From Quercus robur (taxonomy: Eukaryota > Streptophyta > Magnoliopsida > Fagales > Fagaceae), in contig NC_065541.1 in the NCBI RefSeq assembly GCF_932294415.1, forward strand, positions 49,206,290 through 49,270,289: a stretch of DNA of 64,000 bases, read 5' to 3'. A program made the position numbers and the translations under genes. Below are positions 12,229 to 23,755 of the stretch, piece by piece. Within the stretch, counting starts at the first letter, position 1, and every line of letters starts with the position of its first letter. The notes under the pieces are model-generated. The model was given only the letters and a program-made list of their open reading frames with translations, was not told where the DNA came from and ran no database searches.

Positions 12229-12472
12229 ATTGGCGCCGTCTGTGGGGAAGGCTTATGTGTTGGCATAGGCGGTAGGTCGAGACAGTTCCCTTGTCATTTC
12301 TAACAACTGGTTGTAGTGTTCTAGCGTAAAGTTCCACTAGGGGCTATGTTTCTTTACTAGGGGCTACGCTTCGTAGCGTCAGCTGCACGGATGGTTCTAG
12401 GGGCTTGGCCGATGAGCTAATTCCCCTAAAAACAAGGTCTCATGCCATAGCCGAAGGGTTAATTCCTCCAAC

Positions 12473-12720
12473 TATTTAGAAGAGAAAACTGAGTTTTGGA
12501 CAGAACCAAGGTATTGCATGGTCCTCGGACTCAAACCTATGGGGAAACCAACTACTTAGATGAAAAAACTGAGTTTTGGACAGAACCAAGATATTGCATG
12601 GTCCTCGGACTCAAACCTATGGGGAAACCAACTACTTAGATGAAAAAACTGAGTTTTGGACAGAACCAAGGTATTGCATGGTCCTCGGACTCAAACCTAT
12701 GGAGAAACCAACTACTTAGA
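12473..12720 (+). repeat. Three 80-bp tandem repeats inside the LTR element
   Basis: The string gagttttggacagaaccaag starts at 12491, 12571 and 12651, a period of exactly 80 bp. Each unit includes tattgcatggtcctcggac and ccaactacttaga. Units are nearly identical. Confidence 0.9.
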
Positions 12721-13135
12721 GAAGTCAGCTACTTAAGAAAAATTCTAAGTCACTCAGCTCTCGGACCGAATACCAGGAAAGGTTAAGGCAATGAGAGTTA
12801 TTTGGAAGAGGGCGAAACGCCTTATTACTCAACAACCTACCGGGGCTGTACATTTTTGGATTATTTATCCTCGGATGATAACTTCCTACGTGGCATCAAG
12901 CATTTAGCCATCACCTCGTCCAAATTGGGGGGTATACAATCCCTTTTTTCAGGTTGGTCTTGTTATACATGATACCTCTAATAAATTCATAATAACATCA
13001 GAGGGATGTCTCGTGACTTAGATGTCACGTGTAGTCGCTAAGTCCTGCTTAGAGCCCAGGAACATGGTATTCCTGGTATTAGCTACGACTTATTAGCGAC
13101 TACCTTAGTGTCGTTGCTACAATACTCTTATTAGC

Positions 13136-13774
13136 TGTGGGGCCCAATAATTTGTGGGCCAGGCCCGTTTATTCGTTAGGGCCCAAAGGCCCGAGCCGAG
13201 GAAGGTTATAGCCCAGGCTCGGTAATACCAGTACAAAATAGCCTTGGGACACAGCCGAGGACGATTCAGTCCTCGGCATGTCCGAGGTCTTACCAGAAGG
13301 AAGGGCAAAAACGGTATAGGAGCAGCTTGGAAAAAAATCTAAAATATCTAGGTTAATAGAAAAGGATATGCTGGAAAGTATAACGACCAGGGAAAGCTGC
13401 CCTTACTGCCATTCAATACTCTGCACCTGACAGAGCCATACTCTTCAGCTTTTACAACCACTCCCAACCACTCTGGGTATGGGCTGATGGGACAAGTATC
13501 AGTCTGGGAAAAGTCGATCCTACACGTGGACGAAGGATAAGGAACACATGCGAGTATAAAAGGAAAATGGAGCGATCCAGAGAGGGGGCTGGGAAAAATG
13601 GCCAAAAACCAGAGCCTCCCAGCCCGCCTTCAGGAGAAAGACTCCTAGGGCGAACACGATTTAACCATGTATGAATACCACGAAAAACCCACCGTCTGGT
13701 GATTGGGGCCTAGCCTTTCAAACCCACGCTCTATAAATGATATTGTTTGGGCATTTTTACGTACGAACCCAACA
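13136..13774 (+). repeat. 3' LTR copy, 33 bp short at its 3' end
   Basis: It matches 11557-12195 and stops at ...acgaacccaaca, where the 5' copy continues for another 33 bp before the primer-binding site. It is preceded by a duplicate of the host flank (13071-13135 versus 11491-11556). Confidence 0.75.
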
Positions 13775-13877
13775 TTAGCGATGACCATATATTTTCATCA
13801 CTAATGTATGCCTAATAGTGACGACTTTTTGGTCGTTGCTAAAACATTGGTCGCAAAAGATCAAAATTCTTGTAGTA

Positions 13878-14531
13878 TCTCTACCTATAAAAAAAATTAA
13901 AAAAAAAACAATTAATGTCTTGACCTAATAATAAAGAACATTCATTATAGAGTGAAAACTGTAAGTTCAAAATTTATCATATCTATCAAATATCGTATAT
14001 ATTTTTCTTTGAGAGACAAAGCATTAAAATAATATTCTCCTAAAAAGTTTAGTTTTTTAAACTTTACAACAAAATGAGATAAAGTGAATAATAAATAGTA
14101 GTAAATACTCTTAGGATTCATATTTAACACTATTTCTCTCTTAATTGCTGTAAAGAAAATTTAAATTGTGCACAATATTAAAAAATACACCCCAATCCAC
14201 TGCAAAAGAGTGCACAAGCACAAGTTATGGTCAGGCCCTACTGACAAATAGAAACGTAATCTTTTATTTCCTTTCAAATATCATTTGCAGTTATTAATTA
14301 ATAGGGAATTATCTTTAGATAGTACTACTCCTTTGTCCTTACAGTGTACTTCAGGTTATTAATTAGCACGACATTTTCTTCGTGGCTTATTATCACCCAA
14401 TTTATCACTTCAAATTGTTACTGGTTATTATTATTATGGTAAAATAGTAATTTTAGTGTTAGTTTCAAATTTGAACCAATAACAACTAACCACCTGTAAT
14501 TTGTTGTAAAAATGTTGTAGACGTAACATCT
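13878..14531. other. Intergenic, no gene recognised
   Basis: AT-rich sequence. The last ~110 bp (14430-14531: aacaactaaccacctgt, aaaatgttgtagacgtaaca) resemble one arm of the foldback MITEs at 35640 and 38995. No exon is visible. Confidence 0.45.
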
Positions 14532-14630
14532 CTCTTTATATTTCTTTGTTTTTGTGTAACCAATCAAGTGAATCAACTTCTTCGCTCAAGTTATATATAA
14601 CTTGCAGATGAGTTGACGGAAATATAATAT

Positions 14631-14809
14631 GGGAAATGCTAACGAGTGTCCTTAGGGTATTGGTTAAAAATCCAGTTAGAGAAAGTTTTTATGGGAAAAA
14701 AAATAATTAATATTTTGACAGCTTTTTTTATTTCCCATAAAAGTGATGTCAAAACTTTCCTAAAATAAATTGTTAACAAGTGCCCTAAGGACACTCGTTA
14801 GCATGACCC
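14631..14809. mobile_element. Mutator-type MITE, family A copy 1 (179 bp)
   Basis: The termini are GGGAAATGCTAACGAGTGTC and, inward from the right, GGGTCATGCTAACGAGTGTC. They are flanked by a perfect 9-bp duplication, ATATAATAT, at 14622-14630 and 14810-14818. The homologous place in unit 2 (near 23845, aaatatatattgtg) is empty, so the insertion postdates the duplication. A second family member is at 32546. Confidence 0.9.
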
Positions 14810-15175
14810 ATATAATATTCCGCGCATAGAAAGAAAAACCTAGCTATATATCAGCCTATCTCCATCATTGACTATAATTTTTCCCCATAGTGACCTATTT
14901 AGTATATGAAAATGAATATATCCACAATGACCTAATTTATATTTAATTTTAACGTGATATATATATATATAGCGTATGCAAAACACACATTTTACTTCAC
15001 AAGAACACACCCCAAGAACAAAAATTGCAGTATTAAAATATTAGATGAAAGGTTTTTTCTAATGAACAAGAAATTGGCTTGTCCTGACTCTTAATTCATT
15101 CGAAGACAAGGCCAACTTTGACACTATAATTATCATAATTTCATTAGAGGTTTCTTCAAATAACGAGCCTTCTAA

Positions 15176-15222
<47 letters not shown>

Positions 15223-16024
15223 TATAATTGAGTGCTATAAAAGAGAGTAAGCATTGCTATCTCATATTGTCAAAACTGGACCGTACGTAATTTAGTATCC
15301 AATAAAAGTTCAATATATTCCCATCATTTGAAAACTAAGGCTTAAACAAAAATAAAAGTAGTTCCTTGTTACACTTCCACTATTGTTACGTCATAATCGT
15401 GACATTATCGACTACGACTAGCAAACGGTATATATGGTTTCTAAAGTACAAAATACATTATCCACGACCAGAAAGTAAAGAAGTCGGCCAAAAATGCCTG
15501 TGAATTTGGATTTATAAATGTATAGAACCAAGCATATGCCACACTTAATTAGATACTTTTAAGTTACAACTTACAAGCAATACTAAGTTTTAAAATTCAA
15601 TAGAATGTCATCACACATTATTGCATCCAAAAAAAAAAAAAAATGGCATCACACGTTAGATGTCACTATGTGCTTATAGAAGTGTAAGCTTGAGTGTATC
15701 GTGCATGAAGAATTATTTTACATAAATGCATTTGATTACTACACCATATTTTCTGCACTGTTGTTGTAGAGAAGTAGAAGACATCATTTTGCAGCTTGCA
15801 CACAAATTGTTATAGAAGGAAGACATTTCCAAAACTTTTTAAATTGGCGTGGTGCCTCTTGGGTTTATCTGAAATTTAGTGACTAATTTAATAGATCGTT
15901 AGAAAAAACCAGAGAGAGAGAGAGAGAGGTTATACATGACAATTGGGATGGGAAGCACGAGAAGGCCTAGCCGACAATCATGTCCAATTGTCCATTGGAA
16001 GGTTTCAAGATTTTTTTATATAGT

Positions 16025-16258
16025 GATAATGTATTTTTTTAATGAAAAAGATGTATTATTATTATTTTTATATTAGTAATAATGTATTTTTTTTAATGAA
16101 AAAGATGTATTATTTTTATTTTTATATTAGTAATAATGTATTTTTAAATGAAAAAATATATAATTATTTTTATAGTAGTAATAATGTATTAGTATTTGAT
16201 AAAAAATGTATTATTATTTTTATAATAGTAATAAGTTATTATTATTATTATTATTATC
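16025..16258. repeat. AT-rich tandem repeat, unit ~50-55 bp
   Basis: About four imperfect copies of taatgtattttttaatgaaaaa followed by tattattatttttat(a)ttagtaa, ending in an ATT microsatellite. The open frame across it is low-complexity. It directly abuts the Helitron 5' end. Confidence 0.7.
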
Positions 16259-16259
16259 A

Positions 16260-17275
16260 TCTGATACTACTATTTAAGAGGCATTCCCTATTTGGATTAG
16301 ATATTTCGTTAGTTCAAAAATAGCCTTATATGTACCCCTAAGTTTAAATAAAGACAAAATTAAAGGATAACCCGATAAAAATACATCTCTAACTTTCATG
16401 TACAACATTACCTACAAAATATGATTTTTATTGGTTTTCAAATTCAATCTAAACTTCAATTTTATTAGGTCAACATTTTCTTTTTTTTTACAATTTTTTT
16501 GGTAGAGGATTCCTTTACTAGTAGCCCACTAACCATAAGTAACTTCTAAACTCAAGCTATCAATCACGTTTTTTTAAAATAAAAAAGTCCTCTCACGTTG
16601 CCTTCTATGAAATTTTTATTACTTATCCTTTTTTTTAGGAGACACTATCTTTTTCCTAAAAATTAGCATACGCTATTTTTATTTAAAAAATCTCATATGT
16701 TTCTTTTTCAATTCCTCTGCACAAGCTTTTCATTGGCGGATGGGAAGAAGAAATAGTTTATTTTGGCGTTTGTTTAGTACCACAAAAGGAATCAAATTTC
16801 GTCTTTGGTTTTTTTCTTTGTGCTATTTATTTCACTGGGTTTACAATAGTGGTTGTCATATTTAGTTTACTATATTAACAGTTATGGGTTTTCGATTGTC
16901 ATTGGAGTCCAAAATGCTATACTGGGAGTAAAGATGAGACTTTGAGGGTTTGGGGTACGTCTGTGTAGGTTGTTATCTTCTTTTCATTTTGTTTTATTTT
17001 TATTTTTTATTATATTTCATTTTAATACTTGATTTGTTTTGAAAGTGTATATTTCTCTTTTACATTGACGATTCTAAAGTCAAATGTGGAAAATGAATCA
17101 ATGGTCAATTTGGGTAGAAGTTGAACTATGGAAGAGTATTATTTTTGCAATCAATGGTTAATATGGATTTTGCGTTGAGTTAAAATAAATGAACGAATGA
17201 AAAATTATGACATTGAACCCAAAATAAATAAATAAAAGTCTTATTGCACACACGAAGTGTGTGTGATAAAGCTAG
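16260..17275 (+). mobile_element. Non-autonomous Helitron (1,016 bp)
   Basis: The 5' end is TCTGATACTACTATTTAAGA directly after an A (16259). The 3' end is CTAG (17272-17275) directly before a T. A 7-bp hairpin (CACACAC GAA GTGTGTG, 17247-17263) lies 8 bases upstream of CTAG. A TC start, a CTRR end, a 3' hairpin and insertion between A and T without a TSD together define plant Helitrons. No Rep/helicase code is present. The corresponding position in unit 2 (~27622-27630, attattattact) is empty, which supports both ends. Confidence 0.7.
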
Positions 17276-17698
17276 TTATTATTATTATTATTTGCTAAGA
17301 CACTGAATATTATATAGTAGCGCACATGATTTTGTCCATGACTAACACCTCTCCTTCAAATTTTAATGGAGTCCAAAGGACAGTAGTAAGAGCATAGTAG
17401 TAGTTTACCTGTTTTTTTCTCCCTCTTTGTTACTTTCCCTATTTTAGTTAACCACTTTTCTTTTTCCCCTACATCAAAATCTTTATTCTAAACTCTATTT
17501 CATTTAAATGGATAACTACATCGGATTCCCCAAATATAAGTAACCATTGTAGCTTAAATGAGTATGGGTAAGCTGATATGGAAGGTTTTTGGATATTTGG
17601 TTACCTATATTAACCATTTTTACCATTTTAGGGAATCTGCTACCATTTCTTTAAACATAAGGTATTATCCATTGGCAACATTGAAAACCCAAAAACCA

Positions 17699-17737
<39 letters not shown>

Positions 17738-18608
17738 AATCTTGTTTACACATTATATTTGTAAGTTTTTTATTTTATTATTTACATGTTTTATTACTAT
17801 CGCTTAAAACATTTTATTATTATCTCCCCTTTAGGACTCTCACAATTTCCTATTCCATTTTTCTTTCATTTGTACCTCAATAATATCAAAACTACCCGAT
17901 TAAGAATTACCAAATACCTCAAACTCACCCTGCTCTTGTCGTAATATGCTCTCGCCTCACTGCCATCTCTAACTAACATTCAAATTTTTTTGGATGAAAA
18001 AAAAAGTGCGATGCTTTATTCGCTATTTTGGTGATTGAATCGTGCAAATTGAAAAAGCTCTAAATTTTTTTTTTTTAATATATATAAAAAATAAAAAAAT
18101 AAATAAAATAAAAAAAAAAAAACGTGGACATAGTTTGATTTGTAAATGCAATTCAACTAAAATGGGGCTACCAAAAGATTTCCTTTATTGTGTTTAGTGT
18201 CAACTGTCAACATGCGTGTTTCCTCTGCGAAAAAGCTTATCGAAACAAGCTCATTATCAAAAATAAATACATAAAGAATGATATCCAAATTAGTCACCAC
18301 TGTTAGGTAAAGTACAGGCCGGGTACGCTATTCTTTTGCCCCCTTTTTTTTTGGTTTCCTTTCATTTTGGTTAAGTGCATCTCTCCTAGTCTTCTCCCAT
18401 TCAATCTTATTAGCCCCAAGTAAAACTCCAAAAAATAATTTTTAAAATACTAATTAATTAATTAGCTAAGAACTTATTCTTAACAACAGAAAATTAGCTA
18501 GACAAAGTTGTCTTGACCCGAAAGTCAATTCAGAAACGAAGGATATCAACTTGGAATGTCATTAATTAGTTTAATTTTAATTAAGGTTTGTTAGGATGTT
18601 TAAGTCTT

Positions 18609-18784
18609 ATTAGGTAACCACCGCGCACCTTTGATGCGGTGGTCACTTCACAAGTATAAGTGTTTGTGGTGTGAAGGGCAAGGGTCGGAGTTTAAGTCTC
18701 TATGAGAGAGTTTCACACACATATGCACTTAGATTAGGTTAAAGTAAAAATTCTATCTTGTATTAAAAAAAAAAAAAAAAAAAA
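18609..18784 (+). mobile_element. SINE-like element with poly-A tail
   Basis: It has a GC-richer head (ccgcgcacctttgatgcggt), a degenerate box-B-like gagtttaagtctc near 18690, a body ending attctatcttgtatt and an A tract of 20+ bases (18765-18784). It is present in unit 1 and absent from the matching place in unit 2 (~30180). I could not find a convincing TSD, so the class is tentative. Confidence 0.45.
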
Positions 18785-19145
18785 GTTCAAACCGACTCTG
18801 TAATTTTGTTTATTTTTCTTTCAATTTTATTATAAATCAATATGAGGCTGTCACTCTTCCCAATTTGTCAACTTCATATTGGTTTATAATAAAACAATCC
18901 CCAAGTTTATTCACATTATAAGTTGTATATCATTTAATTAATTTTTTTTTTTTAAGTTAAAATATAAAAGAAAGCACCGGTCACCATAAGACTTGACGAT
19001 CGGAGGACAATAGACAGTTGGCAAAAAAAAAAAAAAAAAAGAAACTTCTCAAACAGCCAAAATCGCTAAAAATAAAATTAAATGTGGTCATTTTCCTTCA
19101 AATGTTTCTTTAATTCAATCATAACTTTGACATTGAACCTGGGTT

Positions 19146-19384
19146 TGCATACGGTTGAAAAGGAACGCATCTGCGTCTGCACATTTCCTTTTTCTTTTTT
19201 TTTTTAGCGTTTTGTGGTTATGGTGTCACACCAGTGGGTCTCATGCACTGTTCATGGGACTCACAAATTTCTTTTTTCAGCAATTTTTTTTATTAAAAAT
19301 GGGTCTCACGGCTCTAATTACATATTTAAAAATTATTTTTTTATAATATTTTCAATTTTCAACAAAATAAACAATATCCAAACG
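19146..19384. repeat. MITE-like repeat, copy 1 (second copy at 48219-48463)
   Basis: It shares with 48219-48463 the ordered blocks gcgtctgc, a T tract, actgttcatg(g/a)gact, cacaaatttc, ttttcag, acatatttaaaaattatttt, and a terminal atccaaa(c/t)gg. The unit 2 counterpart (~30790) lacks it. Termini and TSD are unresolved. Confidence 0.5.
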
Positions 19385-20918
19385 GTGGATATAGTTTATA
19401 AAGTACAATATGCATGACCCATGACCAAAAGATGCGTAGGATTCAAAGTCATATACCAAGTATATGCTTTATGTTGCCATCACGAAGTAATAGAAAACAT
19501 TTTTAGTAGAACCAAGAAAATCCATAATTAATTGAAGAAATTTGCAACCTTTTTGTTAGTTCTTACTTGCAAGAGAATTACAATTTACTAGGCATCATGG
19601 ATAATCTTTAGCAATCATGCTGATCCGATTGTAATGGATTTTGAATTGTAAGCAACGAAATACTTTCAAGCATTTAAAAATTGTAAGTTTTGTTTTCGAG
19701 GAGCACTGAGAAACCCAAAATTTTGATTATTGACCCTCAAAAGTGGTGTCCTCTTACTGTCTTACACTTTAACATTACAAGCGTGCCCATCTGAAATTTT
19801 ATTGATTTTACTGATAAACCCTTATTAAGGAGGTGCCAAAATTTTGGCTTAAAACCGAATGCAAATTATTTGTCATACAGACTCATACTTTTTAGGTTTC
19901 ACTTTAAAATCTAGCAATCATAAGTTCATGTGTCTATTTTTTAAAATTTCAGTTATTTTATAAGAACATTCAAATAAATAAATGATAAATTATGATTGGG
20001 AGAGAATAGAGTGGAATACGAAAACTAGGACAAATGATTTGTATTCCTCAAAACTAAATACAAATCCTATGTCCCATTTTTTGTGTTCTACATTATATTT
20101 CACCAATCATGTTATGTTATGTGTTTAATTTTTTTTTTTTTTCATTTTAAACTTTGGTTATTTTATAAGGAAAATAAAACAATTACATGGCAAGTTGGGA
20201 TTGGTGGAACATAAAATTAACACAAAAAATGGTAAAAATGATTTTCATTCCTCAAAACTCATTTCCGTGTTGATTCCCTAAGATCTAATTATTAGTTTAT
20301 TACTAAACTTATAAATTTACACCAAACTGCTTTATAAAAGAAGAAAGAAACCCTTTAAATTTATTATTTCAAAAGGAAAGAGGGAGATTTTGGGGCTTTT
20401 GGGCTCAGATCCTTATTGGAATATGTTAATGAAGCATCTAAATGGTGGTCAACCTATGTTAGGACGGATTTGGGTATATAATACCTTCCTAAACTCGTAC
20501 CCAAACTCCGAACACAATATTTAGTGTGTTAGACATGTGCATAAGGGTCAAGATTGATTATTGAATCTGAACTAGGTGTCAATTCCCATTGTCCACCTTA
20601 AACCACATGGTTAGTGGTGTGCTCCCAAGCCCACGTCTAAGATGGGCCCACACTAGGCAACACCATCACAGGGCGCTTAGAATTGTATTGAGATCCAAAA
20701 TTACTAAATAATTTTTTTTTTAAATCCCAATTTAATACTATTGCCTTAGACCTTAAATTGTATTGAGTCAACCCTAATTAAAACCCCATCGTGGGAAAAA
20801 TATTCAAGCACCATAGTTAGGTCCCCAAAATAGTAGTAATAATATAATCTTGCACTTAATAATGTTTGTCTATTTTACTTAATCAAAAAGAGAAAATATT
20901 AAGGTTTGCAAGGTGCGG
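19384..20918. repeat. Internal tandem duplication in unit 1, copy a (~1.5 kb)
   Basis: It runs from ggtggatatagtttataaag to the block ending gagaaaatattaaggtttgc, and is followed immediately by copy b (20919-22440). A third, more distant copy lies in unit 2 at ~30860-31340. Conserved blocks include accaagtatatgctttatgt, aatcatgctgatccg and gtgttagaca(t/g)gtgcataag. Only short non-conserved ORFs are present. Confidence 0.85.
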
Positions 20919-22440
20919 TGGATATAGGTTTTTAAAGTACAATCTGCATGACCCATGACTAGAAGATGTGTAGGATTCGTAGTCATATACCAAGTATATG
21001 CTTTATGTTGCCATCAAGAAGTAACTAGAAAACATTTTTAGTAGAACCAAGAAAATCCATAATCAAATGAAGAAATTTGCGACCTTTTTGTTAGTTCTAA
21101 CTTGCAAGAGAATTACAATTTACTAGGGAACGCTGGCATCATGGATATTCTCTGGCAATCATGCTGATCCGTTTGTAATGGATTTTGAATTGTAAGCAAC
21201 AAAATACTTTCAAGTTTCAAGCATTTAAAAATTGTAAGTTTTGTTTTCGAGGAGCACTGAGAAACCCAAAATTTTGATTATTGAACCTCGACAGTGGTGT
21301 CCTCTTACGCTTTATCATTACAAGCGTGCCCGTCTGAGATTTTATTGATTTTACTGATAAACTCTTCTTCGAGATGCCAAAATTTTGGTTTAAAACCGAA
21401 TGCAAATTATTTATCTTACTTTTTAGGCTTCACTTTAAAATCTAGCAATAGTAAGTTCATGTGTCTATTTTTTAAAATTTTAGTTATTTTATAAGAAAAT
21501 TCAAATAGATACATGATAAGTTATGATTGGGAGAGAATAAAGTGGAATACGAAAATTGTAACAAATGATTTGTATTCCTCAAAACTGAATACAAATCCTA
21601 TGTATCATTTTTTGTGTTTTACATTATATTTCATCAATCATGTTATGTTATGTGTTTAATTTTTTTTTTTTTTTTTTCATTTTAAACTTTGGTTTTTTTA
21701 TAAGGAAAATAAAACAATTATATGGCAAGTTGAGATTGGTGGAACATAAAATGATCATGGTAAGAAGAATTTTCATTCCTCATAACTCATTTTAGTGTTG
21801 ATTCCCTAAGATTTAATTATTAGTTTATTACTAAACTTATAAATTTATACCAAACTGCTTTATAAAAGAAGAAAAAAAGCTTTACACTAAAATATATAGG
21901 GAAAAACAACAGTTTAAATTTATTATTTCAAAAGGAAAGAGGGAGATTTTGGGGTTCTTGGGCTCAGATCCTTATTGGAATATGAATGAAGCATGTAAAT
22001 GGTGGTCAACCTATGTTAGGACGGATTTGGGTGTATAATACCTTCCTAAACTCACCCAAATTGTGAACACAATATTTAGTGTGTTAGACAGGTGCATAAG
22101 GGTCAAGATTGGTTATTGAATCTAAACTAGGTGTCAAGTCCCATTCTCCACCTTAGCCCACATGGTTAGTGTACTCCCAACACCATCACAGGGCGCTTAG
22201 AATTGTATTAAGATCCAAAATTACTAAATAATTTTTTTTTTTAAATCCCAATTTAATGTTATTGCCTTAGACCTTAAATTGTATTGAGTCAACCCTATTA
22301 TAACCCCATTGTGGGCAAAATATTCAAGCACGTCCCCAAAATAGTAATAATATACTCTTGCACTTGATAATGTTTGTGTCTATTTTAATTCCTTAATCAA
22401 AAAGAGAAAATATTAAGGTTTGCAAGGTTTAGATTGGTAA
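20919..22440. repeat. Internal tandem duplication in unit 1, copy b
   Basis: It repeats 19384-20918 nearly end to end with small indels (for example the longer T tract at 21660-21677) and a deletion of cacgtctaagatgggcccac relative to copy a. It is more similar to copy a than either is to the unit 2 copy, so this duplication is younger than the 10-kb one. Confidence 0.85.
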
Positions 22441-23273
22441 ACAATCTTATCCTTAAATTTTTTTTTAAGGAAGTTAATTGATTCTTAAATTTCAATCACG
22501 AAAGTAATTTGCACAAGGTTTTTATTATTATTATTATTATTATTGGGCTCTATTATGGACCTATCATAGGAAAAGTATTTAAGGAACATGGTTAGGCCCC
22601 AAAAATACTGCCACCATCCCCTTGCACTCCACAACATTTGTGCATATTTTTACTTACCTAAAAATGGGGAAAAAGATGTTTGTGTCTACTTTGAAAAAGA
22701 GTAAAGTTAAGGTCATAATAAATTTGCAACAATTATATAAATATCAACCAATTTGAAGCCCTAACCTATTTCACACTACGCCGTTAAAAATGTATATGGA
22801 TCGTGAAACCTACTGGTCTAATGGACCTAAGTACACAACACATCCCAATTTTGGGCCCAATCTATAACGTGCGACCTGCAACTATTGTCCATCCTCCTCC
22901 CCACCCCACCACCCCCCCCCCCCCCCCCCAAAAAAAAAGTAGTACTAGGAAGACAAATTTTTGTAACAACTGACATGTTAAATTAGGATTAATTTGAGCA
23001 ACATCATTTACATATATATATATATATATAGTTCGTTTATGACCACACCATTTGGTACAGCTTGTCGAATAGATTAACTGTAGATAGTAAACAATCACTT
23101 TCATATAAAGCCATCATTTTTTTTCTATCATTCATAATCAATCACATCAAAGTTGTGGCAAAAGTTTTAGTACAAAAGTTATATCCTTACTTAGACTTTA
23201 TCTTTCACATGGCCACTACTACTACACTTTTATCATCATCAATCACAACATATTATCATTTTGGGTGTCTTTC
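22441..23273. other. Intergenic part of unit 1
   Basis: It contains an ATT microsatellite (22520-22545), a 20-bp C run followed by A (22909-22938) and a TA run (23012-23031). The block 22755-22885 (gaagccctaacc, ggatcgtgaaacc, ttgggcccaatc) matches unit 2 at 33155-33290. No gene. Confidence 0.5.
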
Positions 23274-23755
23274 ACAGACTCTTGGTTCATCATAGGGCTA
23301 GGGCTAGCCATTTGAGAGACGAGTAGGATAAATCCATCAATGTCAACCGGGAGAAGAGCTTTGGCCATGGACATCCTGTGGTCCTGTGGAGATGGGCTCT
23401 GGTGGTTGAATAATCATCACTATATCATTATTTCGTTTCAACATTCCAATTTATGGGATTTTGCAGCTCATCAGTTCTAAATAAGAATGCAAAAAATCAG
23501 CGAAGAATATAAGCTATACCATTTGAACAAATGAATTGTCCTTCTTCAAGACGTAGTAAACGGGCTTCTTCTGCAGAGAGATTTTCTGTCTCTTAAAACA
23601 TTTTCTCAGATGAGGAGATAATATTCTGCATTTTCTTGTAGCATTCACAAGTTTGGTTTCGATGACCAAGGGAATGACTTTATTAACCAGAACCAGCTTT
23701 CACTACTGCTCTGACACCAGAGTTTCTATCAGTTATGTAAAAGTCATTACCCTAG
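23274..23755 (-). pseudogene. Truncated copy of the At1g16860-like gene (last two exons)
   Basis: The sequence parallels 33979-34483: ctcttggttca, aatccatcaatgtcaac, atcatcactatatcattatt, cttcttcaagacgtagtaaa and gctctgacaccaga recur in order. It is broken in several ways. About 40 bp spanning the splice acceptor and first codons of the last exon are deleted (the copy goes from ttccaa straight to tttatggg). An 11-bp insertion, gtcctgtggtc-like, lies near 23375. The match stops abruptly within exon 3, where duplication unit 2 begins. Exons 1 and 2 are absent. It cannot encode the protein. Confidence 0.88.

Larger units (their letters stand above)
11557..13774 (+). mobile_element. Small non-autonomous LTR retroelement, rearranged
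   Basis: Two direct copies (11557-12228 and 13136-13774) start tgtggggcccaataatttg. The first is followed at 12231 by tggcgccgtctgtgggg, the same primer-binding-site string as in the Tat element at 40689. The interior (12231-13070, ~840 bp) has no gag or pol code. TTAGC occurs directly before the first copy (11552-11556) and directly after the second (13775-13779), as expected of a 5-bp TSD. Over 639 comparable bases I count about 20 differences (~97% identity). Oddities: the second copy ends 33 bp earlier than the first, and it is preceded by ~65 bp that duplicate the 5' flank. Confidence 0.75.
11040..13877. mobile_element. CACTA-like terminal region with GACGAC subterminal repeats, split by an LTR element
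   Basis: On both sides of the LTR element (11040-11556 and 13775-13877) the DNA is a mosaic of short motifs in both orientations: attagcgacgac, gtcgttgct, agtgacgac. Such mosaics are usual in CACTA subterminal regions. The right end, read inward from 13877, is TACTACAAGAATTTTGATC, one base from the canonical CACTAC start. The left end near 11040 (tattatatcaaaattg) is only a weak match. No transposase code is present. Without the LTR insertion the region reads as about 620 bp. Confidence 0.55.
14532..23755. repeat. Tandem segmental duplication, unit 1 (~9.2 kb)
   Basis: Landmarks recur in the same order in unit 2: gtgtaaccaatca (14557 / 23773), gacctatttagtat (14892 / 23890), aagaacaaaaattg (15014 / 24129), gactagcaaacggtatatat (15416 / 24986), aagtagaagacatca (15771 / 26308), gggaagcacga (15951 / 27519), gctaagac (17293 / 27636), aaaattagctagacaaagtt (18490 / 30045), and partial gene exons (23283 / 33979). 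The copies are well diverged, and the unit-specific insertions explain most length differences. The left breakpoint is near 14532. The right end falls inside a partial exon of the At1g16860-like gene. Confidence 0.85.

Noticed and set aside
12066..12266. Minus-strand ORF in the LTR/primer-site region
   Set aside because: No family motif; it overlaps the LTR end and the primer-binding site of the LTR element.
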